From contig JBBAEU010000003.1 in the NCBI GenBank assembly GCA_041655765.1, positions 62,001 through 126,000 on the forward strand: a stretch of 64,000 nucleotides of DNA, in the 5' to 3' direction. Under the pieces are notes generated by a model, which was not told the DNA's origin, did not search any database, and worked only from the letters and a program-made list of their open reading frames with translations. Position numbers and translations under genes: made by a program. This document shows, piece by piece, positions 21,001-29,154 of the stretch. How positions within the stretch are numbered: the stretch's first letter is position 1; each line of letters opens with the position of its first letter. This stretch comes from Brumimicrobium sp041655765. Lineage in GTDB: Bacteria > Bacteroidota > Bacteroidia > Flavobacteriales_D > Crocinitomicaceae.

Positions 21001-21700
21001 AAAAGCCTTGCAATTAGCAAAAACAGAAAGGGAAACTGCATGGAGGGAAATGGCAAAACAAATTGCTCACGAAATAAAAAATCCACTTACTCCAATGAAG
21101 TTGAGCATTCAACACTTTCAACGATCGTTTGACCCAAATGCAGAAAATGCAAAAGAAAAAATTCAGCGAATGGTTGATTCTTTGGTTGAACAAATAGACG
21201 CTTTAACGAAAATTGCTAATGAATTTTCGAACTTCGCTAAAATGCCAAAAGCCAACGAAGAAAAGCTAAATTTAACACCTATTCTTCAAAATATAGCCGA
21301 TTTGTATTCGTCATCAGATGTGGAAGTTAATCTACAAATAAAGCCAGAAGAGAACATCAGGTTATTTGCAGACAAGAATCTGATATTGCGTGCATTTAAC
21401 AACCTCATCAAAAACGCAATCCAAGCCAAAAAAGACAATGAAAACATTAAAATTACAATTTCATCTGTTCTAAAAGACAATTATTACACGATTTCTATTA
21501 AAGATAATGGTGTTGGTGTTCCAGATGATATTAGAGACAAAATGTTTGTTCCCAATTTCACAACAAAAACAACGGGTTCTGGATTGGGCTTGGCAATGGT
21601 AAAACAAATCGTCACTACACACAATGGAGAATTATGGTTTGAATCGGAAGAAGGTAAAGGAACAACCTTCTTTGTAAAGCTTCCACGTTCAGACGGTTAA
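18056..21700 (+). CDS. Large membrane sensor histidine kinase, NtrY-like
   Basis: The ATG at 18056 (1214 aa) is preferred to the TTG at 18047. One N-terminal membrane helix (about 8-27), an extracytoplasmic region to about 195, then a bundle of roughly seven helices (about 200-455), a further extracytoplasmic part, helices near 705-730 and 745-770, another external loop, and a last helix at about 910-935 leading into a HAMP domain. The catalytic part is complete: H-box AHEIKNPLTPMKLSI with phospho-histidine near 1005, N-box NNLIKNAIQA near 1115, G1 DNGVGVP near 1150, G2 GSGLGLAMV near 1174. The ERETAWREMAKQIAHEIKNP linker is typical of NtrY-like kinases. No response regulator lies beside it. 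The signal is unknown; the helix-rich N-terminus suggests a membrane or envelope cue. Confidence 0.88.
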   Translation: MNAIFKNIKWLIISLVSILLSWATYQLFYTTNIEKEQQRFQKEFTVLERKQASYKEKIKPIIKSSSINQLWENELLKQDFLVLCYAEDSIIYWNNNQVSFTQSHAGSNSYFVANLRNGYYLVDKFRVDDKLVYIASKLKNQFYYQNEALQNTISDVFSTTNNLEIEFRKTPDNYPILSLDKSEIFFIKVLKSKTINKYQQLLIFGLYLIGVLALLIGVSKMILYYAQKNKFLIFLFPTLLIGLRYFSIKQGWLQLFNEFKIFEPDLYANSTLIPNLGSFILTLSLIVLVVWWFLHFLPQIKEKTKTGIVSLIIVYLITLVYARFISLIFESLIVNSSIPLVIDEVFTLNVYSFIVLFIIAVLFLSYYIIVQRLSIKLEKTNINSKQIFILWTMSSIAFVLFEYFYSKQASFYVTWPIIINGLLLLLAYKKQPSSQLKYNLLIISIFSFYGAIALFENNQQNEHLKRELYANQLITDQDPMMEIEYAETIENLVNNPEFYQLLDGASYFSSPNFAMQIENCCFGSFWERYEIEFFFFDEQGTALFEYVSGQNKTQEGFQRIIEKHATPSEIAGELYFVNDYYDQLSYVGYKSIQTLKKGNLDFYILFKSKKIPESIGFPRLLMNEKSYALQDLEGYSIARYSNNRLVMRFGSYNYPIFLNEFKDEVDHKGTFQTVDGTSHMIYRQAGGQGVIISKPAKKWIQKISTFSYLVLFFGIFSLATVIIVNRRTVFPIRSFHISYKVQAVLIGMVVGTFVIFAVVAIENVTRQYNANTTDNLKEKINSVETVVGQQIGSRENLTIHADYMNYTLKRLAKVFVTDINFYEINGSLFATSQGKIYDKGISSRMMNNDAFYALKHQQTSEFIHLESFGELAFLSGYVPFKNDDGKLLGYLNIQHFSKQNVFEKQMNDFIVAVINVGVLLMVISVILAIIISGWVTTPLRLIQQSFSEVELGKENKPIAYKGDDEIGALVKDYNDKLAELELKALQLAKTERETAWREMAKQIAHEIKNPLTPMKLSIQHFQRSFDPNAENAKEKIQRMVDSLVEQIDALTKIANEFSNFAKMPKANEEKLNLTPILQNIADLYSSSDVEVNLQIKPEENIRLFADKNLILRAFNNLIKNAIQAKKDNENIKITISSVLKDNYYTISIKDNGVGVPDDIRDKMFVPNFTTKTTGSGLGLAMVKQIVTTHNGELWFESEEGKGTTFFVKLPRSDG

Positions 21701-21889
21701 TTATTCCTTTTACTCCCTAAAACATACACTTCACTACTTAAATTTTATCATATTGTATAATTTACATATATTCGCATTGATAGTAGGTGTTTTTTCACTA
21801 AAAAGTTATAGTTTCGTAATTTAAAGTACTTATTAATTTTTAATCAGAATTAAAAAACGAGAGGAAAAACACTATTCAGTTAAAAAAGC

Positions 21890-21919
21890 TTTGAATTTGT
21901 GCCTTTTTAATTATATTTA
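21890..21919 (+). promoter_or_regulatory. Promoter (TTTG, 18-nt spacer, TATATTTA) of the M43 protease gene
   Basis: -33 TTTG at 21890-21893 and a -7 box with one mismatch to TAnnTTTG at 21912-21919, 20 nt before the ATG. The rest of the 239-nt gap (21701-21939) holds nothing else that I recognise. Confidence 0.45.
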
Positions 21920-21939
21920 CAGACTTAAAATTAAAAAAT

Positions 21940-24072
21940 ATGAAATTTAGAATTTTACTAGTTGCAGTTTTTGGAATGTTTGGAGGCTTTGCTCTTGCTC
22001 AACATGAAAATCCTTGTGCTGCCGACGACGTAAGGAATGAATTGTGGAAACAATTCCCTGAATTAGAACAAGCAAACGCTGAGTATGAAAATCTTTTGCA
22101 ATCAATGAATAGTTTTCAAAGAGGTGATGATGATGATGATATTTTACCTGATAGTGTAGAGGTTGTTATTCCTGTTGTATTCCATGTTATCCACGAATAT
22201 GGAGATGAGAACATTTCTGACCAAAGAATTTATGATGCAATGGAGGTCTTAAATAATGACTTTAGATTGCTCAATACTGATGCATCGCAAATTATTCCAG
22301 AATTCCAAAGCATAGCTGCAGATGTTAAAATTAATTTTAAATTAGCTACTTTGGATCCTTTTGGAAATCCAACAAATGGAATTAATAGATACCACAGTGT
22401 TGAAACGAATATTGGCGATCAATTTTCAAAGCTAAACCAGTGGCCTAGAAGTCGTTACCTTAATGTTTGGGTTTATAAAACCTTCGAAGGAAAACCTTCC
22501 ACATTGGGATATTCTCATTATCCAATCGATGTTGAAGGAGGGCGTAGATATATGGATGGTGTTGCTGTTCGTTCTTCTACAGTAGGGAGTTTTTCAAGAA
22601 CCTTAACTCACGAGGTTGGACACTACTTAAACTTAATTCATGTTTGGGGAGGAAGCAATGAACCAGGAGTAGTATGTGGTGATGACGGAGTTGACGACAC
22701 TCCTCTAACTAAAGGCTGGTGGACTTGTGCTGATTTATACTCAAGATCTTGTGGTGACGTAGACCACATTGAAAACAAACAAAACTATATGGATTATAGT
22801 AATTGTCCAAAAATGTTTACAAAAGGACAGGCTACAAGAATGCGTAATGCTTTAAAACTAGAAGTTAGTCAACGTAGTAACCTATGGCAAGAAAGTAACC
22901 TTCTTGCTTCAGTACCTGATGGACAAGAGTATGACCCAGTTGCAGATTTTTATGTGGATGATCAAGCAAACAGAAATAGATTAGCTGTTGTAATGGGAAG
23001 TCCTATTAAATTTAAGAATTGGAGTTACAGACTTCAAGGAACAGATATTACTTATACTTGGACTTTCCAAGATGCAGATATCACAACATCAAATGACGTT
23101 GACCCAACAGTTACATTTACTTCTCCAGGATGGAAAACAGTTTCTTTAACTGTTGAAAATAACGGAAGAACAAATACAGTAACTAAAGAAAACTTTATTT
23201 GGATTGCTCAAGATTGGCCTGCGTTCTCTGGAAATGTATTGTTTGATTTTGATGATAATCCAAACTATTGGGTGATTCAAAATCCTTCAAACCAACCATA
23301 CCAGTGGCAAGTAACTAACGGAGCTGGAGTTCATGGTTCTTCAGCAATGTTCCTAAATGTTTCTAACCCTTATACAAATCCATATCAATTCTCAAACGAA
23401 TGGTTCTTTGAGGTAAGAAGAGGAAAAGTAGAAAGTGCTTTCGTTTCACAACCAATTGATCTTTCATATTATACAACTAATCCAATTATTTCATTTGATT
23501 ATGCGGTTGCAACTGAAGGATTGACCGTAGATGAGATTACTGAAAGTTTAGAGGTTTATATCTCTAGAAATGGAGGAGTTAGTTGGCAAAGAAAACTTGA
23601 ACTATCAAGCATTGATTTGATTAATAATGGTTCTGGTTGGACAAACTTTATACCTGGTCCAACTTCAGTTTGGACAAACGTTGAGATTGAACTAGCAGAA
23701 GTAGATAAAGTTCCTGGTGCTTTATTAAAATTTGTTTATATCGGTTCTGATAAATCAAACAACATCGCAATTGATAATATTAGAATAGACGGTTCTTTGA
23801 GTACAATTAGTCAAGAACAAAACAATCTAAATATTTTCCCTAATCCAACAAGTGGTGATAAAGGGTGGAATATTTCTTACGACGCTTCAACTTGGGGTGG
23901 AGGAACTGCTGAATTAACAGATGTTTCAGGAAGAATTATAAATACAATTAACATCCCTGAAAATCAATCAGAAGTAAATATTAAACCTGGAAGCAATGCT
24001 TCAAATGGTATCTACTTTATCAAAATTGTGAATAAAGAAAATATAGTTCAAAGTAAATTGATTCTTAAATAA
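21940..24072 (+). CDS. M43-family zinc metalloprotease exported by T9SS
   Basis: A 710-aa secreted protein: signal peptide (about 1-20, ending FALAQ), a propeptide-like helical stretch, then a pappalysin/M43 catalytic domain with the extended zinc motif HEVGHYLNLIH at 224-234 and a Met-turn region at QNYMDYSNC. A PKD-like domain follows at about 330-420 (YTWTFQDADITTSN ... GWKTVSLTVENNG), then a beta-sandwich region, and a type A T9SS sorting domain from about 630 (NIFPNPTSGD ... GIYFIKIVNKE ... KLILK). It is probably released or surface-attached and digests extracellular protein. It stands alone between its own promoter and a strong terminator. Confidence 0.9.
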   Translation: MKFRILLVAVFGMFGGFALAQHENPCAADDVRNELWKQFPELEQANAEYENLLQSMNSFQRGDDDDDILPDSVEVVIPVVFHVIHEYGDENISDQRIYDAMEVLNNDFRLLNTDASQIIPEFQSIAADVKINFKLATLDPFGNPTNGINRYHSVETNIGDQFSKLNQWPRSRYLNVWVYKTFEGKPSTLGYSHYPIDVEGGRRYMDGVAVRSSTVGSFSRTLTHEVGHYLNLIHVWGGSNEPGVVCGDDGVDDTPLTKGWWTCADLYSRSCGDVDHIENKQNYMDYSNCPKMFTKGQATRMRNALKLEVSQRSNLWQESNLLASVPDGQEYDPVADFYVDDQANRNRLAVVMGSPIKFKNWSYRLQGTDITYTWTFQDADITTSNDVDPTVTFTSPGWKTVSLTVENNGRTNTVTKENFIWIAQDWPAFSGNVLFDFDDNPNYWVIQNPSNQPYQWQVTNGAGVHGSSAMFLNVSNPYTNPYQFSNEWFFEVRRGKVESAFVSQPIDLSYYTTNPIISFDYAVATEGLTVDEITESLEVYISRNGGVSWQRKLELSSIDLINNGSGWTNFIPGPTSVWTNVEIELAEVDKVPGALLKFVYIGSDKSNNIAIDNIRIDGSLSTISQEQNNLNIFPNPTSGDKGWNISYDASTWGGGTAELTDVSGRIINTINIPENQSEVNIKPGSNASNGIYFIKIVNKENIVQSKLILK

Positions 24073-24094
24073 TATTATTCAAAAATAAAGTTTT

Positions 24095-24121
24095 AAAGCC
24101 ATCCATTTGGGTGGCTTTTTT
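24095..24121 (+). terminator. Intrinsic terminator after the M43 protease gene
   Basis: Stem AAAGCCATCC / GGGTGGCTTT (one G-T pair) with a 4-nt ATTT loop, followed by a run of T, 22 nt after the stop codon. Confidence 0.85.
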
Positions 24122-24199
24122 ATTGTTTGACATTTTATAAACCATTGTATATGGAAGAATCTTTTTCCAAATACACAACGGCCTTTACATATAAATAAG

Positions 24200-24207
24200 T
24201 AAATTTG
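24200..24207 (+). promoter_or_regulatory. Promoter -7 box (TAAATTTG) of pdxA
   Basis: TAnnTTTG match ending 33 nt before the pdxA ATG and located after the upstream terminator; no clear -33 element. Confidence 0.4.
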
Positions 24208-24240
24208 TATTATTAGACAGCTTAGTCAAAACTTTATATT

Positions 24241-25308
24241 ATGAGTGAAAACGAAATATCAATTTCAGATCAAACGCCAATAAAAGTAGGAATATCAATT
24301 GGTGATATTAATGGAATCGGACCAGAGGTTGTGATTAAGGCATTAAGAAATTCTGATATTTTGACGAACTGCACGCCTATTATTTATGCATCAACAAAGT
24401 TAATATCAATTCATAAAAAAGCAATCGATGACGATACCTTCGCCTATCAAGGAATTAAAGATGCAAATGAAGCAAGTCATAAAAAAGTGAATGTCGTTAA
24501 CTGCTGGCAAGAAATCGTAGATGTTGAATTTGGAAAAACAACTGAAACTGGAGGAAAATACGCTTTTAAATCGCTTGAAATAGCAACACAAGATTTAGCA
24601 GCAGGCAAAATTGATGTTTTGGTTACTGCGCCCATTTCAAAAGAAACAATTCAAAAAGCAGGATTCAGATTTCCTGGTCACACAGAATATTTGGCAGATA
24701 TGGCGGGACAAGATGAAGCACTCATGATGATGGTTTCTGGAAAACTTCGTGTGGCACTTGTAACCTCACACATTTCATTAAAGCAAGTCATAGAAGATGT
24801 AACATCAGAAAGAATCTTGAAAAAAGTAAAGGCTTTAAATAAAAGTTTACAAAAAGATTTTGGAATTATTCGCCCAAAAATTGCCGTTTTAGGATTAAAC
24901 CCTCACGCTGGAGAAAAAGGTGCGATGGGAAGCGAAGAAATTGAGGTAATTAGTCCCGCTATTAATAAGGCAATGGAAGAAGGTATTTTATGTTTCGGCC
25001 CTTACCCAGCAGATGGATTCTTTGGAAACAGACTTTTTAACCAATTTGATGCTGTTTTAGCGATGTATCACGACCAAGGATTAACAGGTTTTAAATCCAT
25101 TGCGTTCGACGATGGTGTGAACTTTACAGCAGGATTGCCAATTGTAAGAACATCTCCCGACCACGGAACGGCTTTTGATATTGCTGGAAAAGGTTTAGCA
25201 AATGAACAATCGCTAAGAAGTGCAATTTATTTAGCAATGGATATTTATCGAACCCGAAGATTCATCAAGCACATCAATGAAAACCCTTTACAAACTCAAA
25301 AAGAGTGA
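24241..25308 (+). CDS. pdxA: 4-hydroxythreonine-4-phosphate dehydrogenase PdxA
   Basis: A 355-aa cytoplasmic dehydrogenase of vitamin B6 synthesis: it oxidises 4-phosphooxy-L-threonine with NAD and the product decarboxylates to the amine used by PdxJ. Family motifs are all present: VGISIGDINGIGPEV at about 16-30, FPGHTEYLAD with the metal-binding histidine at about 142, LNPHAGE near 222, YHDQGLTGFK near 278 and TSPDHGTAFDIAG near 306. Length is normal (a little over the usual ~330 because of an N-terminal extension). It stands alone; its stop lies 2 nt from the stop of the convergent PH-domain gene. Confidence 0.95.
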   Translation: MSENEISISDQTPIKVGISIGDINGIGPEVVIKALRNSDILTNCTPIIYASTKLISIHKKAIDDDTFAYQGIKDANEASHKKVNVVNCWQEIVDVEFGKTTETGGKYAFKSLEIATQDLAAGKIDVLVTAPISKETIQKAGFRFPGHTEYLADMAGQDEALMMMVSGKLRVALVTSHISLKQVIEDVTSERILKKVKALNKSLQKDFGIIRPKIAVLGLNPHAGEKGAMGSEEIEVISPAINKAMEEGILCFGPYPADGFFGNRLFNQFDAVLAMYHDQGLTGFKSIAFDDGVNFTAGLPIVRTSPDHGTAFDIAGKGLANEQSLRSAIYLAMDIYRTRRFIKHINENPLQTQKE

Positions 25309-25310
25309 GG

Positions 25311-26822
25311 TCACATCCAAGGCTCTGTTCCGCTCTCAACCTTATAAAGAATATAGTTAATCTCTTTTAAGAAACTTGATGGAACAGCCCTGAGCTTAAC
25401 ATCCCCACCAGCCGTGTGGAATGTAACGTTAAAAACATCTCTCCTTTTATACCATAAAGGTTGTACAGATGTTACTCCTTGAAGTTTGAACAATTCAATA
25501 ATTTCTTTTTTTTGGGTCCATAAACCTCCTTCTATATGTAAAAACTCGTCTGAGACATTATATTTAATGGAGCGAAAAACCAAAACCTGATAAGGAATTA
25601 TAAAGACCAAAAAGAGTATTGAAACAACGATTAAATAATTCAAATTTTGTAAAAAACCACCCATTCTATAAGAAAATAACCAGAAAGCAATTAAAACCAA
25701 AAAAGTAATCAAAATCCTCTTATTCAGCCAGACTTTATGAGGAAAATATGATCTTATGTTTTTACTTAAATCTTTATGATAAAGAAATTCCAATATACTC
25801 TCTATGAGAGTTTTTGTTAAACCTGGAACGATAATTTTACTCTTATCAATTTCGTCCGTGCTTCCTGCCAAAGACATTTGTGCTTGATAAAGATTGAACT
25901 TTTTCTGAATGCGATTGGTTTCAATTTTAAAATATTGTAGTCTCTTTGCCTGAAAAGAAACTTTTGTATTGGTATTTAATCCCATCTCAACTTCCAGCCT
26001 TTTAGGAGTTTGTCGAATAGTAAGATTAAAATGTTTTAAAATCGTTCTTGCAACTGTAACAAAAATACTCAACACAAAAACAACCACAATAAAGCTTACT
26101 ATATAAAGAAAATCACTTGAAACATCTTCAATATATTCCATGTTTGAAACGATATAATCATCGACAATATTTTCAAAATAATCGTTGAGTTGACTATATG
26201 TTGTGGCAACAAAAGCAAGAATCAGGAGAAAACCACGAAAATAGCTTTCTGTAATTCCAATTTTTAGTAAATCAAAAATAGATAGATGGTGTGTCCAAAC
26301 TTTATCTTTTTGAACAACCCCTTCATTTTCTTCAGAATCTACAGCTTTTTTTGCTTCCCTACTCAATGTATCAGAAAGATTTCTGGCTTTTTCGTATGGA
26401 ATTGCATGAATTAAAACTTCATTTTTTTTACTCCCAGCTGTATCAATAACAACGCTATAAACGTTTATGATACGTTGAAAAATTGAACGTTTTAAATCGA
26501 CTTGCTGGATTTTAGAAAAAGGAACATCAACTATTTTACTAGAAAAAACGCCCTTTTGGAGAATAAATCGATGGGAATCATAATCAATGTAAAATAAAAA
26601 ATTTCGATAATAAAATATACTATAAATTAATGCAATCAACAGAAATACTAAGATGATAATAAGCGTAGTTGTTAGTCGTTGAATTGTAATTTCTCTATTA
26701 AAAAGAATAATTAAAAGAGGCCAAAAGCGCTTAAACGTCTGAACAATCAATTTAGCAAGAATAAGGACAATTCCTTTTACCGATTGTCTTTGGGGAACAT
26801 CTAAACTCAAATAATCATCCAT
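25311..26822 (-). CDS. Membrane protein with repeated bacterial PH domains (YdbT-like)
   Basis: A 503-aa inner-membrane protein with three bPH2-type beta-rich segments separated by hydrophobic helix pairs. The pattern 'VPFSKIQQVDLKRSIFQRIINVYSV' recurs as 'FQAKRLQYFKIETNRIQKKFNLYQ' and 'IELFKLQGVTSVQPLWYKRRDVF' at about 100-125, 290-315 and 440-465. Membrane helix pairs lie near 20-80, 195-260 and 370-415. This is the YdbT organisation, normally paired with a shorter YdbS partner, as here: the upstream YdbS-like gene overlaps it by 8 nt. Function in Bacillus is linked to resistance to some secreted antimicrobials; the biochemical role is not settled. The neighbouring SPFH gene suggests a membrane-organisation module. 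Confidence 0.8.
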   Translation of the reverse strand: MDDYLSLDVPQRQSVKGIVLILAKLIVQTFKRFWPLLIILFNREITIQRLTTTLIIILVFLLIALIYSIFYYRNFLFYIDYDSHRFILQKGVFSSKIVDVPFSKIQQVDLKRSIFQRIINVYSVVIDTAGSKKNEVLIHAIPYEKARNLSDTLSREAKKAVDSEENEGVVQKDKVWTHHLSIFDLLKIGITESYFRGFLLILAFVATTYSQLNDYFENIVDDYIVSNMEYIEDVSSDFLYIVSFIVVVFVLSIFVTVARTILKHFNLTIRQTPKRLEVEMGLNTNTKVSFQAKRLQYFKIETNRIQKKFNLYQAQMSLAGSTDEIDKSKIIVPGLTKTLIESILEFLYHKDLSKNIRSYFPHKVWLNKRILITFLVLIAFWLFSYRMGGFLQNLNYLIVVSILFLVFIIPYQVLVFRSIKYNVSDEFLHIEGGLWTQKKEIIELFKLQGVTSVQPLWYKRRDVFNVTFHTAGGDVKLRAVPSSFLKEINYILYKVESGTEPWM

Positions 26823-27330
26823 TGCTCGTTATTTTCTGAGACAACAATTCGTTTAGCTGTTGTGCCTTTTCGGGTAATAAACCTGGAACCTTAACATCAC
26901 TTCCTGTTCCGCCAGCTGTATAAATATTAAGTGTAGCAATCCCAAAAATTTTGTCTAAAAAAGAACGGTTTACTGATAAGTGTTGAACCCTGTTAAATGG
27001 AACAATCGTTGTTCTTCTGAGAAAATAACCCTTTTTAAAAACAATGTCTTTTTCTCTGATTGAATAACCATAATGTTTTTGTCTTAAAACTACATGAATT
27101 ATCCACGTTATGACAAAGAGTAACACTGCACCACACAGAATATAGACCTCAAGGTTAGATTCATTATAAAGCCAATTCGCAAGTATTCCTACAACAATCA
27201 AAAGAAATAAGAATCCATTGATAGACAAATACTTTGTGCGCAATTTATTTTCTACCGGATGAAAAGTAACTTCTTGAAACTGTGGTAAAACAGATAAATC
27301 CACTTCTTCGTTAGAAAAAGAGTTATTCAT
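26815..27330 (-). CDS. Small membrane PH-domain protein (YdbS-like)
   Basis: The ATG at 27330 (171 aa) is preferred over a TTG two codons upstream. Two membrane helices (about 35-80) are followed by one bPH2 domain with the typical I-V-P-F-N-R-V-Q-H-L-S-V motif near 112-123 and a C-terminal segment FGIATLNIYTAGGTGSDVKVPGL. This is the short partner in ydbS-ydbT pairs. It overlaps the YdbT-like gene and begins 9 nt after the SPFH stop. The same LNIYTAGG / VVIDTAGS motif occurs in both partners, supporting common ancestry. Confidence 0.82.
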   Translation of the reverse strand: MNNSFSNEEVDLSVLPQFQEVTFHPVENKLRTKYLSINGFLFLLIVVGILANWLYNESNLEVYILCGAVLLFVITWIIHVVLRQKHYGYSIREKDIVFKKGYFLRRTTIVPFNRVQHLSVNRSFLDKIFGIATLNIYTAGGTGSDVKVPGLLPEKAQQLNELLSQKITSNG

Positions 27331-27339
27331 TTCCAAGAT

Positions 27340-28281
27340 TTATTTATCGTTTCCTTTATTTTTCTTTTCTCTTGACGATTTTTTCATCGCTTCCCCAATT
27401 TGGTTGGATGCAGTAAACGAAGCCACCATATCATTCAGCATATCACTTCCAGCTTGCGGAGAGTTTGGTAATAGAATCAAATTTGTGTTTGTATCAGAGC
27501 CTATTGATTGTAAAGTATCATAATGTTGTGTTACCACAATCAAAGCTGAAGCCTCTTGTGAATTAATCCCAACACCATTTAGCACGTCAACACTGTCTTG
27601 CAATCCACGTGCTATTTCTCTACGTTGGTCGGCGATACCTTGACCTTGTAAGCGTTTGCTTTCTGCCTCTGCTCTTGCTTTAGCAACAATTTTAATGCGT
27701 TCTGCCTCTCCTTCAAATTCTGCGGCTACTTTCTCTCTTTCGGAAGCGTTAATTCTATTCATTGCGGCTTTTACTTGGTCATCAGGATCAATATCCGTAA
27801 CAAGGGTTTTGATAATATCATATCCATACTCTTGCATTGCTTCATTTAACTCACTTTTTACAGCAATAGCGATATCATCCTTTCTTTCAAAAACATCATC
27901 TAAAATCATCTTTGGTACTTCAGCACGAACAACGTCGAATACATACGAAGTAATTTGTGCATGAGAATTTTCTAATTTATAGAAAGCGTCGTAAACTTTA
28001 TCTCTAACAACTTGATATTGAACAGAAATTTTTAGCCTTACAAAAACATCATCTTTTGTTTTTGTTTCAACAAGTACGTCTAACTGTTGAACCTTGAGAT
28101 TTACACGTCCTGCGATCCTATCAACTAAAGGTATTTTCAGTTGTAAACCAGAATGACGCACAGATTCAAATCGACCAAATCGTTCAATAATTGATGCCGT
28201 TTGTTGTTTCACCAAAAAGAAAGTTTGTGAAAGTAAAAACACAGCTATTAATATGTAAACAATACTGAAAGGAAATTCCAT
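27340..28281 (-). CDS. SPFH / band 7 (stomatin-like) membrane protein
   Basis: A 313-aa protein: one N-terminal membrane helix (about 5-22), then an SPFH domain (about 22-200) with TASIIERFGRFESVRHSGLQLKIPLVDRI and DVFVRLKISVQYQV, then a charged coiled-coil-like helix rich in Ala/Glu/Arg (about 175-240: NASEREKVAAEFEGEAERIKIVAKARAEAESKR), and a basic C-terminus. This is the stomatin/HflK-like architecture; such proteins form large membrane-attached rings. It is the first gene of a three-gene run with the two PH-domain proteins, pointing to a joint role in inner-membrane organisation, which is inference. Confidence 0.88.
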   Translation of the reverse strand: MEFPFSIVYILIAVFLLSQTFFLVKQQTASIIERFGRFESVRHSGLQLKIPLVDRIAGRVNLKVQQLDVLVETKTKDDVFVRLKISVQYQVVRDKVYDAFYKLENSHAQITSYVFDVVRAEVPKMILDDVFERKDDIAIAVKSELNEAMQEYGYDIIKTLVTDIDPDDQVKAAMNRINASEREKVAAEFEGEAERIKIVAKARAEAESKRLQGQGIADQRREIARGLQDSVDVLNGVGINSQEASALIVVTQHYDTLQSIGSDTNTNLILLPNSPQAGSDMLNDMVASFTASNQIGEAMKKSSREKKNKGNDK

Positions 28282-28664
28282 TTTTTAAAATTTAAGTTAA
28301 TGAATATTATATACTATAAAGTTAATCAAAACTTTTAAAAAATCGACATTATGATTAATAAATAGATGAAATTTGTGCTATTATTTTTTACCGCCAAGAA
28401 GTTTTCTCTTAATTAACTTTTTAGAAAAAAATTATATGTGATTATGAGTCGTCATAAATCTATCATGTTGTTGGAAAAAATTGGATAGACACATTGTTTT
28501 TCTAATTAAACCCGTGCAATTGGCTGACATTAAGCCAATTATGCTTATTGGTTGTAGTCATTATAAGTTTTTAACATTTTTTAAAGCATCGCGAACAACA
28601 AAATGGTCTGGTAATTGGTTATAGTATTAATAGTTAAGTTTCATAAATAGTAGTGTTAGTTTTA
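28282..28664. other. Intergenic region with stem-forming segments, no protein gene
   Basis: This ~0.38-kb gap precedes the SPFH gene (minus). I find no supported CDS. An inverted repeat AATTGGCT-7 nt-AGCCAATT lies at 28518-28540, and a third copy-like segment ATTGGTT at 28547-28553 could compete for the second arm. A plus-strand terminator follows at 28665-28704. No plus-strand gene precedes it, so a short non-coding RNA on the plus strand is possible. I could not identify a convincing promoter. Confidence 0.35.
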
Positions 28665-28704
28665 ATTAGAGGAGAGAACGCCCGTTTTCTTCTCTAATTT
28701 TTTT
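28665..28704 (+). terminator. Strong intrinsic terminator with no plus-strand gene upstream
   Basis: A 16-bp stem, ATTAGAGGAGAGAACG with CGTTTTCTTCTCTAAT (two G-T pairs), followed by seven T on the plus strand. On the minus strand there is only a weak T tract, although the stem also overlaps the stop codon of the minus-strand membrane protein and may help end that transcript. Confidence 0.75.
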
Positions 28705-29038
28705 GTTTGGAATTGTTTGGAATTATAATCCAAATCGCCACCAACAACGTCCCAGCTAAAAGCATATATTTCGCATAAGGAACATTTAATGCCATTAGTG
28801 AAAATCCAACAATTATCGTTAAAATGATAAGTAATAACATCAATCCTGAAGCCGTAAAAGTTTTATTTTTAATTTGTAAGACGATGTGAATTCCCACTCC
28901 AACTCCACCAAGAAAAATCGCTGACAATGGGAAAACAGTTGACATACTTAATTTATAAGCCCCAAAAAAATTTAGAATATAAGGGGCGACCATCATAAGC
29001 ATTGCAATCACAATAAAATAGGTTCCTTGTTTTCCCAT
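28694..29038 (-). CDS. Small integral membrane protein (114 aa), unknown
   Basis: Four hydrophobic segments (about 5-24, 33-52, 62-84, 88-106) with short polar loops and a lysine-rich C-terminal tail (NNSKQKN). There is no motif that I recognise. It is a single gene, divergent from the esterase. A TACATTTG box ends 4 nt upstream of the ATG, so its transcript may be leaderless. It looks real because of the promoter box, the consistent membrane-protein composition and the terminator stem at its end. Confidence 0.7.
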   Translation of the reverse strand: MGKQGTYFIVIAMLMMVAPYILNFFGAYKLSMSTVFPLSAIFLGGVGVGIHIVLQIKNKTFTASGLMLLLIILTIIVGFSLMALNVPYAKYMLLAGTLLVAIWIIIPNNSKQKN

Positions 29039-29042
29039 AGTT

Positions 29043-29050
29043 CAAATGTA
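29043..29050 (-). promoter_or_regulatory. Promoter -7 box (TACATTTG) almost touching a start codon
   Basis: TAnnTTTG match on the minus strand; its last base is separated from the ATG at 29038 by four bases, implying a leaderless transcript if used. Confidence 0.4.
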
Positions 29051-29154
29051 CAACCTTTTTATGGATAAACATTTCGCAAAATTTGCATAAATTTTAACAC
29101 ATTAACTTTTAAAACTTTGTTATATTGCAGCATTATTCAAAATCTATATTAATA

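Noticed and set aside
28366..28488. Two tiny plus-strand frames (16 codons at 28366, 14 codons at 28444) as leader peptides
   Set aside because: Neither has a recognisable ribosome site or a downstream plus-strand gene to regulate, and such frames arise by chance at this length.
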